Below are positions 44,745 to 53,252 of a stretch of DNA of 64,000 bases, one piece after another. The notes under the pieces are model-generated. The model saw nothing but the letters and a program-made list of their open reading frames with translations. It was not told the origin of the DNA and did no database searches. The stretch covers positions 166,423-230,422 of the forward strand of contig CALHWE010000012.1 of the NCBI GenBank assembly GCA_938036785.1. The letters are read 5' to 3'. Source of the DNA: an uncultured Candidatus Saccharibacteria bacterium. GTDB lineage: Bacteria > Patescibacteriota > Saccharimonadia > Saccharimonadales > Saccharimonadaceae. Both the position numbers and the translations under genes were made by a program. Each line of letters opens with the position of its first letter. Position 1 is the first letter of the stretch.

Positions 44745-45980
44745 ATGAACAAACTAGCAAAATCGTTTGTTGCACTTGGCGTAGTCGCTGGCGCAGCAAT
44801 CGGTGGCCTGTGGGTAGCGCAGCCAGCATCGGCAGCGATCTCAGCAGGTTGTAGCAACTTTAATGTTGTAGAGTGCGGCACAAAGGACGTACAAACCCTG
44901 CGCAGCACTTACACAAAGCGTACAGAGATCCGTCAGCTGTACAGCCAGTTCGGTATTACCGAGCAGATGATCAACGGTGCCAACATGCAAGAAGGTACAG
45001 TTGATGCGAACGGCAACGTGACTGTTGGTGGTCGTGTTGTCGCTACTGGTGCCCGCACCCTGCAGGCCAAAGCTGGTACAAAGCAAAAGCAGCCAGAAGG
45101 TCAGCGCACCGCTGGTGGCCACACCTACTACCAGTACCCAACCGGTGATAGCTTCATCTTGGGCAAGACAACCTTTAGCGTTTATGCATGGTTCGACAAC
45201 AACGGTAAGTTTATCGCTGGTGTTATTAAGGACTGTGGTAACCCTATCTGGGGCACCCCAACTCCCCCACCAGCCAAGCCAAGCCTGACCTGCGACGCGT
45301 TGCAAGCTACCCAGATTTCGCGCAACGAATACCAGTTCACCGCCAAGGCAACCGCTAAGGAAGGTGCAAAGGTCGTTAACTACATCTATGACTTTGGTGA
45401 CGGCAAGACTGCCACTGGCGGCGCAACCGTTCGCCACACTTACGCCAAAGAAGGCACATACACCGTTAAGATGACCGTGGTTGGCAACGAAGGTGGTAGC
45501 ACCAACGTTGAGAAGACCAGCCAGGACTGCCAGGTTGTTATCAAGGTAACACCTCAGCCAAGCATCCAGGTATGTGAGCTGAGCAGCAGCACCATCATCA
45601 CCATCAAAGAAAGCGAATTTGACGCTACGAAGCACTCAAAGAACGTCAAAGACTGCGACAAGATGAAGGTCTGTGAGCTGAAGACTGGTGCCATTGTCAC
45701 CATCAAGGAAAAAGAATTCGACGAGAAGAAGCACTCAAAGAACACCGCTGACTGCGACAAGGTCAAGGTCTGCCGCATCTCTGACAAGAAGATCGTCGAA
45801 GTTCGCCGCAACGAAGTAAGCAATGACTACACCACCGACATGTCGAAGTGTGAGCAAACTCCTCCTTCAGTAGTTGAGTTGCCACACACCGGCTTGGGCG
45901 GTACCCTCCTGCCGCTGGCTGGTATTAGTAGCCTCACTGCTGCAGGTGCCGCTTACTACGTAAGCCGCCACCGCAAATAA
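44745..45980 (+). CDS. LPXTG-anchored surface protein with PKD domain and repeats
   Basis: 411 residues, extracellular. A signal peptide (about 1-29, ending QPASA) is followed by a region with GGHTYYQYPTGDSFILG, a PKD domain (about 200-255; YDFGDGKTATGG and HTYAKEGTYTVKM), then three Cys-bounded repeats of about 32 residues (CELSSSTIITIKESEFD, CELKTGAIVTIKEKEFD, CRISDKKIVEVRR). The C-terminus is a classic sorting signal: LPHTG at 379-383, a hydrophobic stretch and RHRK. AGGAGG lies 7 nt before ATG. Likely sortase substrate; adhesion to a host cell is inference. Confidence 0.88.
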   Translation: MNKLAKSFVALGVVAGAAIGGLWVAQPASAAISAGCSNFNVVECGTKDVQTLRSTYTKRTEIRQLYSQFGITEQMINGANMQEGTVDANGNVTVGGRVVATGARTLQAKAGTKQKQPEGQRTAGGHTYYQYPTGDSFILGKTTFSVYAWFDNNGKFIAGVIKDCGNPIWGTPTPPPAKPSLTCDALQATQISRNEYQFTAKATAKEGAKVVNYIYDFGDGKTATGGATVRHTYAKEGTYTVKMTVVGNEGGSTNVEKTSQDCQVVIKVTPQPSIQVCELSSSTIITIKESEFDATKHSKNVKDCDKMKVCELKTGAIVTIKEKEFDEKKHSKNTADCDKVKVCRISDKKIVEVRRNEVSNDYTTDMSKCEQTPPSVVELPHTGLGGTLLPLAGISSLTAAGAAYYVSRHRK

Positions 45981-46005
45981 TATAACCGTTTGCGGATAAC
46001 CCAAA

Positions 46006-46039
46006 AATCACCCGTTTTGCATGGACGGGTGATTTTTTA
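46006..46039 (+). terminator. Terminator of the LPXTG protein gene
   Basis: AATCACCCGT with ACGGGTGATT, followed by T5-6. Confidence 0.85.
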
Positions 46040-47304
46040 TTGGTTTGGTTTTTGAAAGTAAATCATTGATCCGATATAAGCTGCGCGTCCTCTTTTCTTT
46101 TTTGATTGGTCTCATCTGTGGGAAGTTCTCCGATGAGAAGGATTAAGACTACTCTGCCCTCTCTCAGCCGCTCCTAGGCCGTAAGAGAAGGCTAGCCGCG
46201 CATATGTGAGTGCATTCTGTCTGATCTGTCTGTGCTGGTAGTGCTCCATGCTAGTCAGTAGCAGGATATATTTTGCTGGAATAATAGAGAAAGGCGGTAT
46301 AAATATGTATTTTACATCGTGCCCTCTAGATGGTAACACGAGTAGTTTCATCGGTTCACTTCTCCTCAATAGAGGCTTAATACAGGCCGTAGTTAGCTTC
46401 TGCAGACATAGTTCAGTTAAAGATGACGGTATTCAAGGTCTCCTCAAGATATTCCATCTACACCTCCCTACTCTACCCCACCATACTCCTAGCCAGGAGA
46501 TGTCTCCTACGGCAGTCTAGACCCTTTATCCAGGCTGATACTGTAGCTTCTGCGTACTAAATAAGGCAAGTGATGAGACTGTATAGTGACGAAACGCTAA
46601 CCTACCCTTTTGCTGGTAGTATAAGGATGCACTGAACACACTCATTACTCATGGAACATGGTTGACGTAGCGCACAAACTAGAGCGAACAAATATAATAC
46701 TCATCTGCTTTTTACTCTATAGTGCAAGAGAAAATAGGCGATCTGCTATGACCGATATGCTAAATATTACAGCAAAACATGATATAAGTACTTGATTTCC
46801 AGTAGAATCGTGCTATTTATGTTCTATAAATAAGATATATAATACCGACATTCATGCAAATATAGCACACCATGCAATAGGAGAGTTTTGGTATAGCACT
46901 TGGTGGTGTTTTATGCTTGTGCTACTTTTTTGTCCAGCAGAATAACAGAGGTAGTGGACTCATGTGGAGCAAACATTTGTTCACGATTTGTGCTTCGTAT
47001 GATCTGAACACAAAAAACGAACAATATAATAATAGTGCTGCATATCGCGTGCAAATCTCTTTTTTATGCTCTTCCCCTTTCGGTATTGGTTTGATAGGAT
47101 ATAAACCCACTACTTGAGATGGTCTCATCGGTATATTTATCGTGCTTGAAGATTGTCATTCAAGCAAAAGGCGGATCATAGAAATGTTGCTCGAGCTTTA
47201 GGCCGTGAACACACTTATTCTTCCCTTCACTAGCCAAAGAGATGAAGAAAAGAAAAAGAATTACAGATAGCCATAACAAAAGCTCCGGAGCCGATACCTA
47301 ATAT
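46040..47304. other. 1.26-kb region with no firm gene
   Basis: AT-rich, with only short weak frames. The best is 46112-46351 on the minus strand, listed separately. Confidence 0.45.
46112..46351 (-). CDS. Doubtful small protein, 79 residues
   Basis: ATG 46351 (MKLLVLPSRG) has GAGGAG 10 nt upstream, and the sequence has a hydrophobic stretch (YIFIPPFSIIPAKYILLL). No promoter or family is recognised, and an opposing frame (from ATG 46305, with AAGGCGG) is about as good. Confidence 0.25.
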   Translation of the reverse strand: MKLLVLPSRGHDVKYIFIPPFSIIPAKYILLLTSMEHYQHRQIRQNALTYARLAFSYGLGAAERGQSSLNPSHRRTSHR

Positions 47305-48102
47305 CTACTCCTTCCCATCTAGCAGGCTAGCTGTAGCTGCCTGGAGGGGTGTCGCTGGGTTCCACATGGTGTATGCGGCGATGCGCGTTGGCACAGTGCC
47401 CTGCCAGAGGGCCATTGGCTGTGACCATGGTGTTGATGTGACAGTGCCATGCTGAGCGATGAGGATGGTGTCGGCGTGGAAGGTGGCTATGGTAAGTGGA
47501 TAGGTGATGGTAAACTTGTGCAACACCTCGACTAGCTGGAGGAGCGGCATGCGGAAGGTGAGGATCTTGGGGTAGTACAGCGTGCGCAGCAACTTTTGGA
47601 CTTGCGAGAATGATGCAATGATAAGGATGTTTGACTGGCTGGCAAGTTGCGGGGCGCTTGGTATAAGCAAGTCGACCGCGTCGCGGCTGATGATGAGTGG
47701 TGCGGTGGTGTGGCTCACGAGCTTTTCATAGACAATGGCAGTCTGGCTGTTGCGGCCAGCGTCGCCAATGAGGAGGAGTGTGTCGGCCCAGCCAGTGAGG
47801 GCTTGCAGCTCCGGCCAGGCTTCGTTGCCCAGGCTACCGCTGCTGTTGCTTGCGGCAAAAATCGTGTCCGTCACACTGGCAGGAATAGTGCCGCGCAGGG
47901 TATCTGGCAACACCACGCGTGCCTGCCCTACCCCTGTGGCGAGCGCAGTGGTATAGCTATGCTCGATAGCGCGAAAGCTCAGTCGGTTGCCGCCAATAAT
48001 GCCAAGCTTGCCCGCTTGCGCCCGCTGCTGAGGCTTGTTCCAGGCGATGTCTGGGTAGAGTGGTTTGGCTGGCGTTTGCTGCTGCCAGTAGGGGATGTTC
48101 AT
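47305..48102 (-). CDS. NAD(P)H-hydrate dehydratase-like (YjeF C-terminal) protein
   Basis: 265 residues. A ribokinase-like fold related to ADP-dependent NAD(P)HX dehydratase is suggested by GKLGIIGGNRLSFRAIEHSY, TGVGQARVVLPD and a DTLLLIGDAGRNSQT block matching the family's glycine-rich regions. The canonical NAAGSGD-like active-site motif near the C-terminus is not recognisable, so it may be divergent or inactive. GAGGTG lies 8 nt before ATG 48102, with TATAAT about 60 nt upstream. Confidence 0.6.
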   Translation of the reverse strand: MNIPYWQQQTPAKPLYPDIAWNKPQQRAQAGKLGIIGGNRLSFRAIEHSYTTALATGVGQARVVLPDTLRGTIPASVTDTIFAASNSSGSLGNEAWPELQALTGWADTLLLIGDAGRNSQTAIVYEKLVSHTTAPLIISRDAVDLLIPSAPQLASQSNILIIASFSQVQKLLRTLYYPKILTFRMPLLQLVEVLHKFTITYPLTIATFHADTILIAQHGTVTSTPWSQPMALWQGTVPTRIAAYTMWNPATPLQAATASLLDGKE

Positions 48103-48283
48103 GTGCAGTCACCTCGCTCTGACGGGTGGGGATAATACAGGAAGAAAATACTCAGCATAGAGCTATTATACCGCGAAGGAGGTGGTGCTTGCTATGCATT
48201 GCTGCTTGAAGTGATGTCTTACTTGCTACTAGTGCCATATTATACAGTGTCGAAGTACTGGCGCAGCCTGGAAGTGAGTAGAA

Positions 48284-48497
48284 AAAACGCGAAAAAGAAA
48301 AAGCCCAACCTAGGAGCTCTACATACTCTGGTGAGAGTAGTGCTGACGACTAGGTTGGGTAAGAAGGAGATAGGAGGTTGGGGTGCAGAGGGTGCGCAAA
48401 CGTGTGCTTGCGCACCCTCTGCTGATTGTTCATCCGTCGATCATGGAGAATCACCTCCCCTCTCTTCTGGATTTGCCTCTCGTAGGATTGCGAGAAG
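48284..48497 (-). ncRNA. Putative structured small RNA or leader-peptide transcript
   Basis: From the promoter at 48504-48532 a transcript of about 210 nt would carry: a 5' hairpin (TCTCG with CGAGA); GGGGAGGTGAT, a near-perfect ribosome site partly closed by GGAG/CTCC; a four-codon frame (ATG-ATC-GAC-GGA-TGA) and an overlapping frame of 27-34 codons; a 14-bp perfect hairpin (GCAGAGGGTGCGCA 48385-48398 with TGCGCACCCTCTGC 48409-48422); and a nested terminator hairpin (CCCAACCTAG 48304-48313 with CTAGGTTGGG 48350-48359) followed by a U-rich tract. It may be a small RNA or encode a tiny peptide. Confidence 0.5.
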
Positions 48498-48503
48498 CTA
48501 ATA

Positions 48504-48532
48504 TATATATCAATATATGAGGGGTACGTCAA
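48504..48532 (-). promoter_or_regulatory. TTGACG-N17-TATATA promoter (set member 2)
   Basis: TTGACG 48527-48532, spacer 48510-48526, TATATA 48504-48509. See the matching promoter at 42091-42119. Confidence 0.7.
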
Positions 48533-48570
48533 GTTTGTGCGCCTATCGCGTCCTTAGTTATAACCTTAGC

Positions 48571-49398
48571 CTACGCTACCGCTTCATCTAGTGTAATACT
48601 AACCGGGCAGTGGTCGCTGCCCATTTGGCTGGCGTGGATGCGGGCGCTGGTGATGTGCGGGGCGATTGCGCGTGATGCCAGCCAGTAGTCGATCCGCCAG
48701 CCCACGTTGCGGGCCCGGGCGTTGGCCCAGTGTGTCCACCAGGTGTAGGCATCGGTTTGGCCGGGGTGGGCAGCGCGGAAGGTATCCACAAAGCCAGCGT
48801 CTAGGTAGTGCTGGAAGCCAGCGCGCTCTTCGTCTGTAAAGCCGTGTTTGCCCCGGTTGGCGCGTGGGTTGGCAAGGTCTATCGGCTGGTGGGCGACGTT
48901 CATATCCCCGCAGTACAGCACCGGCTTGGCCAGGCCGTACTGGCCAGCCTCCAGCCCCTGTAGGTACGCCAGCATGCATGGGTCCCAGGCCTGGGCGCGC
49001 AGGGTAAGCCGGCTTAAGTCCCCTTTGCTATTGGGCGTGTAGCACGTCACCAGCCAAAAGCCAGCAAATTCCGCTGTGATGACACGGCCTTCATCGTTTG
49101 GGCTGCCGTAACTATCTGCCGCGAGCTGGAACTGCTCCACTAGCCTGGCCGGTAGGCCATCACGCCACTGCAGCGGCGCAGTTTTGCTAAAGATTGCCGT
49201 GCCGCTATAGCCCTTCTTGGCCGCGCTATAAAAGTGCTCGTGGTAGCCCGGCAAGTCAAGCTCCACCTGCTGGCGCTGCGCTTTCGTCTCTTGCAGGCAC
49301 AGGATATCGGGGTTGTGCGCCGCCATAAAGCGGGCAAACTCGCCCTTATTAATTACCGCACGAATGCCGTTGACGTTCCAGGAGTATAAGCTAGTCAT
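48571..49398 (-). CDS. xth: Exodeoxyribonuclease III (AP endonuclease)
   Basis: Base-excision repair enzyme of the EEP fold, 275 residues. Metal and catalytic residues: Asn8 (WNVNGIRA), Glu37 (CLQETKA), the YSGTAIFSK strand, GDMNVAH, GWRIDYWL and the final SDHCPV. ATG 49398 (MTSLYSWN) is chosen because TGC-TATACT (49405-49410, minus) ends 6 nt before it. Confidence 0.94.
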   Translation of the reverse strand: MTSLYSWNVNGIRAVINKGEFARFMAAHNPDILCLQETKAQRQQVELDLPGYHEHFYSAAKKGYSGTAIFSKTAPLQWRDGLPARLVEQFQLAADSYGSPNDEGRVITAEFAGFWLVTCYTPNSKGDLSRLTLRAQAWDPCMLAYLQGLEAGQYGLAKPVLYCGDMNVAHQPIDLANPRANRGKHGFTDEERAGFQHYLDAGFVDTFRAAHPGQTDAYTWWTHWANARARNVGWRIDYWLASRAIAPHITSARIHASQMGSDHCPVSITLDEAVA

Positions 49399-49493
49399 AG
49401 GGGTAGTATAGCATAGTAACAATATCTATACAGGAATACTCTTTAGTATTACAGAAGTAGCAGATACTATAGGTATAATGTATAATCTCTCAT

Positions 49494-50513
49494 ATGAATA
49501 GAAAAAAGCTAACTATCACCATGGTCTCTGAAAGTGAGTTTACTGTACAAGGACATGGTGTACACACTGCATATAAAGAGAACTTTGATTGCCTTGCAAA
49601 ACGCGATGATGTCGATATCCAAGCTAATATTATGCGCACGTCCGACATAGTCCACATACAGACGATTGGCTTTTATTCCCTGAGGCATATGTTAAGTAAA
49701 AAGAGTCGCAAGAAAGTGGTGTCGGCCCACGTCTTGCCAGATTCGTTTGTTGGATCATTTATACTGACGCGATATTGGCTGTGGATTGCGCGGTTGTATT
49801 TGCGGTGGTTCTACAATCGAGCAGATCTTGTATTGGCTGTATCTGATGAAACAAAGCAAGGGTTGATAAATCTTGGCGTTAAGAAGCCGATCGAGGTTGT
49901 GTATAATACGATTGACACAACGAAATATATTCAAGCTGGTGGTCGTGATGAGATACGTCGTTCGCTAGGTATAAGTAGCGATACTTTTGTTGTTATTGGC
50001 GCAGGACAAACGCAACCACGCAAAAGAATCGATACATTCATAGAAGTTGCTAAGCGCACTCCTAATATTGCCTATATTTGGGTGGGGAGCATGCCGTTTA
50101 AGCACCTTGCTGCAGAGCATAACCATATGACGCATATGATTGAAAGTGCCCCACAGAACGTTCATTTTGTTGGACAGATCGATTTTAAGGATATGCCTAA
50201 ATATTATGCTGCAAGTGATGCTTTCATGTTGCCATCTGAACAAGAGACATTTGGTTTAGTTATTGTTGAAGCGGCTGCTGCAGGTTTGCCAATTGTGTTA
50301 CGGGATATTCCAGATTATGATGGTACATTTCGTGCAGATGCACTTATGGCGGCAGACGATGAATCATTTGCTCGGGATATAGAACGCCTTATGCAGGATA
50401 AACATTTCTACGATCAAGCAAAGCAGCGTGCTCGGCATATTGCGCGGCGCTTTGATAGTGCTGCCGGAGCAGAACAATTAGTAACACTATACAAGAAGGT
50501 GCTATCACACTAA
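49494..50513 (+). CDS. GT4-family glycosyltransferase
   Basis: 339 residues. The N-terminal domain has SESEFTVQGHGVHTAYKE (acceptor side). The C-terminal GT-B domain has a start at VVIGAGQTQPRKRIDTFI, the YYAASDAFMLPSEQETFGL and VIVEAAAAGLPIVL block with the EX7E-type glutamates, characteristic of GT4. It probably uses a nucleotide sugar to glycosylate a lipid or surface polymer. TATAAT (49481-49486) ends 7 nt before ATG. Base composition is visibly more AT-rich than most of the window, a feature shared with the next gene. Confidence 0.85.
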   Translation: MNRKKLTITMVSESEFTVQGHGVHTAYKENFDCLAKRDDVDIQANIMRTSDIVHIQTIGFYSLRHMLSKKSRKKVVSAHVLPDSFVGSFILTRYWLWIARLYLRWFYNRADLVLAVSDETKQGLINLGVKKPIEVVYNTIDTTKYIQAGGRDEIRRSLGISSDTFVVIGAGQTQPRKRIDTFIEVAKRTPNIAYIWVGSMPFKHLAAEHNHMTHMIESAPQNVHFVGQIDFKDMPKYYAASDAFMLPSEQETFGLVIVEAAAAGLPIVLRDIPDYDGTFRADALMAADDESFARDIERLMQDKHFYDQAKQRARHIARRFDSAAGAEQLVTLYKKVLSH

Positions 50514-50570
50514 GAGCTATCTTTATTGTCTCTTGCTCTGTTACATGCTAAAATATAAGCTAGTTAATTT

Positions 50571-51950
50571 ATGCGTATCGGCTTTTTTACTGACACTTAC
50601 CATCCGACTATCAATGGCATTACGTACGTCGTTGATAGTCTTAAGCATCATCTCGAGGCTGAGGGTCATACTGTCTATGTCTTTTGTCCAGCGCGGACAA
50701 TAAGCGCAAGTGTAATTCGAGAGCGCACAAGCGAGGATGATCATATCATCTGGATACCAAGTGTCAAGAATGGTTTTTTTGACACATCCGATTATGCTCT
50801 ATTTTTTCCACCAACGATTTTGCGTAAGATCCAGGATCTTGACCTAGATATTATTCATATATTCACTCCAGCTCAGGTTGGGACGCTTGGTGTAAATGCG
50901 GCAAGTAAGTATGATATCCCTTTTATTGTGCAACACTGCACTGATTTATACGAGTTTGTGGAGGATTATCCAAATGTGCTGCCGGGTATATTGGCACTAG
51001 TTAACATTGTTTTTCCGCTCAGTGTTAAATTGCAGTGGCGAGATATTATTGAAATAGTTAAGTTGCAGCGTCCACGTCTTGGGCGAGTTAAGTGGAGTCA
51101 GGATATCATCAAGCGGGCTCTTACAATGATATATAGCCGTGCTGATGCAGTGATTGCTCTTAGTCGTAAGAGTAAAGTGCAGCTAGAGAGTTGGCAAGAT
51201 GAAATATATTTCTATGATGTGACACTTATGCCAAATGGCGTTGATGCAATTCCAAGACCAACAAAAGCACAGATACAAGCATTTCGTCAACGTTGGGGTA
51301 TTGAGAGTGATGATGAAGTAGTGGGCTATGTTGGCCGTCTTGGTGAGGAGAAGAATCTTCCACTTCTTATAGAAGCTTTTGATGTGATTGGTCGTGAAAG
51401 GCCGCATGCTAAGCTAATTTTTGTGGGTGACTTCGATTACCGCCAAACACTTGAAGAGATGGCGGCGCAGTCTTGCTACCCTGACCGAATCATCTTTACT
51501 GGGTCGATCCCGCGCGAAGAGCTTGGTGTTGCATATGCGTCGCTCGATGTTTTTGCTTTTCCATCGCTCAAGGATACGCAAGGTTGGGCAATTCATGAGG
51601 CAGCTCACGCAAGTAAGCCACTTATCCTCGTTGATAGAGATCTGTCAGAAGTGATGCGCGATGGCGAGAATGGTTATTTTGCTAATAATGATCCAGCGGA
51701 TATGGCAGCTCAGGTTTTGAAATTACTCTGTAACACGGAGCAGCGCCAGCAATTTGGTAGGCGTAGTAAACAACTCGCACTGCGTTTTACAGAGCGAAAT
51801 CAGGTACGTAAACTTATCCGGTTGTATGAATCTGTCATTAGCAAACATAACGTTGCTGCTCAGCTACCAAGTGAAGATCGTTTTGGGCTGCTTTCGTCTG
51901 TATTGCACCGTGCGCGAACGGCGCTAGGTCGTAGTAATGACCAGGAATAG
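50571..51950 (+). CDS. GT4-family glycosyltransferase, glycolipid-type
   Basis: 459 residues. The start (IGFFTDTYHPTINGITYVV) and later blocks (LMPNGVD, GYVGRLGEEKNLPLLIEAF, FTGSIPREELGVAYASLDVF, PSLKDTQGWAIHEAAHASKP) match GT4 enzymes such as the glucosyl-diacylglycerol synthases. The GT4 E-x7-E is altered here (QGWAIHEA), as in other family members. Membrane glycolipid synthesis is the best guess. It follows the first glycosyltransferase by 57 nt on the same strand and shares its AT-rich codon use. Confidence 0.85.
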   Translation: MRIGFFTDTYHPTINGITYVVDSLKHHLEAEGHTVYVFCPARTISASVIRERTSEDDHIIWIPSVKNGFFDTSDYALFFPPTILRKIQDLDLDIIHIFTPAQVGTLGVNAASKYDIPFIVQHCTDLYEFVEDYPNVLPGILALVNIVFPLSVKLQWRDIIEIVKLQRPRLGRVKWSQDIIKRALTMIYSRADAVIALSRKSKVQLESWQDEIYFYDVTLMPNGVDAIPRPTKAQIQAFRQRWGIESDDEVVGYVGRLGEEKNLPLLIEAFDVIGRERPHAKLIFVGDFDYRQTLEEMAAQSCYPDRIIFTGSIPREELGVAYASLDVFAFPSLKDTQGWAIHEAAHASKPLILVDRDLSEVMRDGENGYFANNDPADMAAQVLKLLCNTEQRQQFGRRSKQLALRFTERNQVRKLIRLYESVISKHNVAAQLPSEDRFGLLSSVLHRARTALGRSNDQE

Positions 51951-52062
51951 AGCCTTGATAAGCCTGCTGTAACACGCCAAAAATGACAGAGCTGCTGTAT
52001 ATAGCCTTATGCTTACGACTCGGCGGGGATCGCGTTGGTTTGATGTTTCTTTGTTTTGTGGC

Positions 52063-52539
52063 CTATATATACCGCACCGCTCGTCGCTGCTCTCGCTCCA
52101 CATCGCGGCGTTTGATGGTTTCGCGCTTGTCGTAGCGTTTCTTGCCCTTACCGAGGGCGATGACGAGCTTGATATAGCGGCCACTGGTGAGGAGCTTCGT
52201 GGGGACGATGGTATAGCCGTCCTTCTTGCGAGCAGCGAGTTGCTCGATCTGCCGTCGCTTTGCCAGGAGCTTACGTGCGCTTGTGCTAACTGTCCGGGCA
52301 TTTGGTTGGCCCTGCTCGTTGTGACGCAGCGAGAAGCTGGCGTTATTGAGCCACAGCTCGCTATTGCGAATCGTTACATATGCCCCCTTGAGTTGCACGT
52401 GGCCCTCACGGGCGGCGCGGACCTCTAGGCCGGTCAGGTTCATGCCAACCACCATGTCATCGCTCAGTTCATAATCAAACCGCGCGCGGCGGTTGACAAT
52501 AGCTGGTACTGGTGGCTTGGTAGAATGGGATTTGCTCAT
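52063..52539 (-). CDS. smpB: SsrA-binding protein SmpB
   Basis: Binds tmRNA and delivers it to stalled ribosomes. 158 residues with the OB-fold core: VNRRARFDYEL, MNLTGLEVRAAREGHVQLKGAY, ELWLNNASFS, RKLLAKRRQIEQL and the basic C-terminal tail (KGKKRYDKRETIKRRD) that inserts in the decoding site. TGC-TACAAT (52551-52556, minus) ends 11 nt before ATG. No tmRNA gene was found next to it. Confidence 0.95.
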   Translation of the reverse strand: MSKSHSTKPPVPAIVNRRARFDYELSDDMVVGMNLTGLEVRAAREGHVQLKGAYVTIRNSELWLNNASFSLRHNEQGQPNARTVSTSARKLLAKRRQIEQLAARKKDGYTIVPTKLLTSGRYIKLVIALGKGKKRYDKRETIKRRDVEREQRRAVRYI

Positions 52540-52665
52540 ATGTCTCTTCTATTGTAGCAGATGAGGTGGTATGTAAGGATACGAAGGTGATAGATTTGGG
52601 TTCGAGCAAGCCAAGAGATCATCGTCTAGCGGGTAGTAGCGCCCTCTAAGGAATAGTAGTTTATA

Positions 52666-53079
52666 CTATGCGTAGTCGTTGGGAGCGGTATCGATACCAA
52701 GATAGCGAAAATACTGCTGGACGTCTGCGAGACCTCCGCCTGACTTAATAATAATGCGGCAATCTTGCAAGAGCCAACTCGCGTTGTCGTAGCCGTAATT
52801 GCATAGTGGGTTGAGATGCTCGTTGATATAGCTCATCGTGAGAGGAGAAAACTCCGCGGCAGGGCTCTCCGGGCTTTGCTCGTCGAGAATGACATTGGTT
52901 GTGTCTAGCAGTGCATCGCGCTGGTGGTGTGGTGTGTTGAACTGGGATATGAGCTTGGTGTGCATATCTTCGGAGGTTGGGCTTGGGTTGCTCTTTGCTT
53001 CAAGTGCAAAAAGTGTTTTCTGAGTATATGCGACAGCACCCTCCCGTGTGCTTGCTGAATGTTGCTGAGAATTTTCCAT
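52666..53079 (-). CDS. Hypothetical protein, 137 residues
   Basis: From ATG 53079 (MENSQQH); a Met three codons earlier is also possible. Soluble, polar and mildly acidic, with a C-terminal part (YINEHLNPLCNYGYDNASW, DVQQYFRYLGID) that looks folded. No family is recognised. TATAAT lies about 55 nt upstream; there is no clear ribosome site. Confidence 0.5.
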   Translation of the reverse strand: MENSQQHSASTREGAVAYTQKTLFALEAKSNPSPTSEDMHTKLISQFNTPHHQRDALLDTTNVILDEQSPESPAAEFSPLTMSYINEHLNPLCNYGYDNASWLLQDCRIIIKSGGGLADVQQYFRYLGIDTAPNDYA

Positions 53080-53252
53080 GTATGACAAAACTAACAGTCC
53101 TTCCTATTGTTTCTTTTCTAGCGTGTCTGCAGACCATTATACCGCTAAATGTATGGAAAGAGTGTCGTAAAAATAACAGAATAATAATGCGGAGTGCTCA
53201 ACTCACTCTCCTGCCCGCAAAGGATATAATTCGCCATGCTATAATATCCCCT

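Noticed and set aside
46248..46520. Plus-strand frame, best from ATG 46305 with AAGGCGG upstream
   Set aside because: No promoter, poor protein composition, and an equally weak opposing frame; evidence is too thin to list as a gene.
46917..47128. Opposing 66- and 68-codon frames
   Set aside because: They mirror each other, have no start signals, and look like chance openings in AT-rich DNA.
52540..52665. tmRNA next to smpB
   Set aside because: The flanks of smpB contain no tRNA-like acceptor/T-arm sequence, so ssrA is elsewhere.
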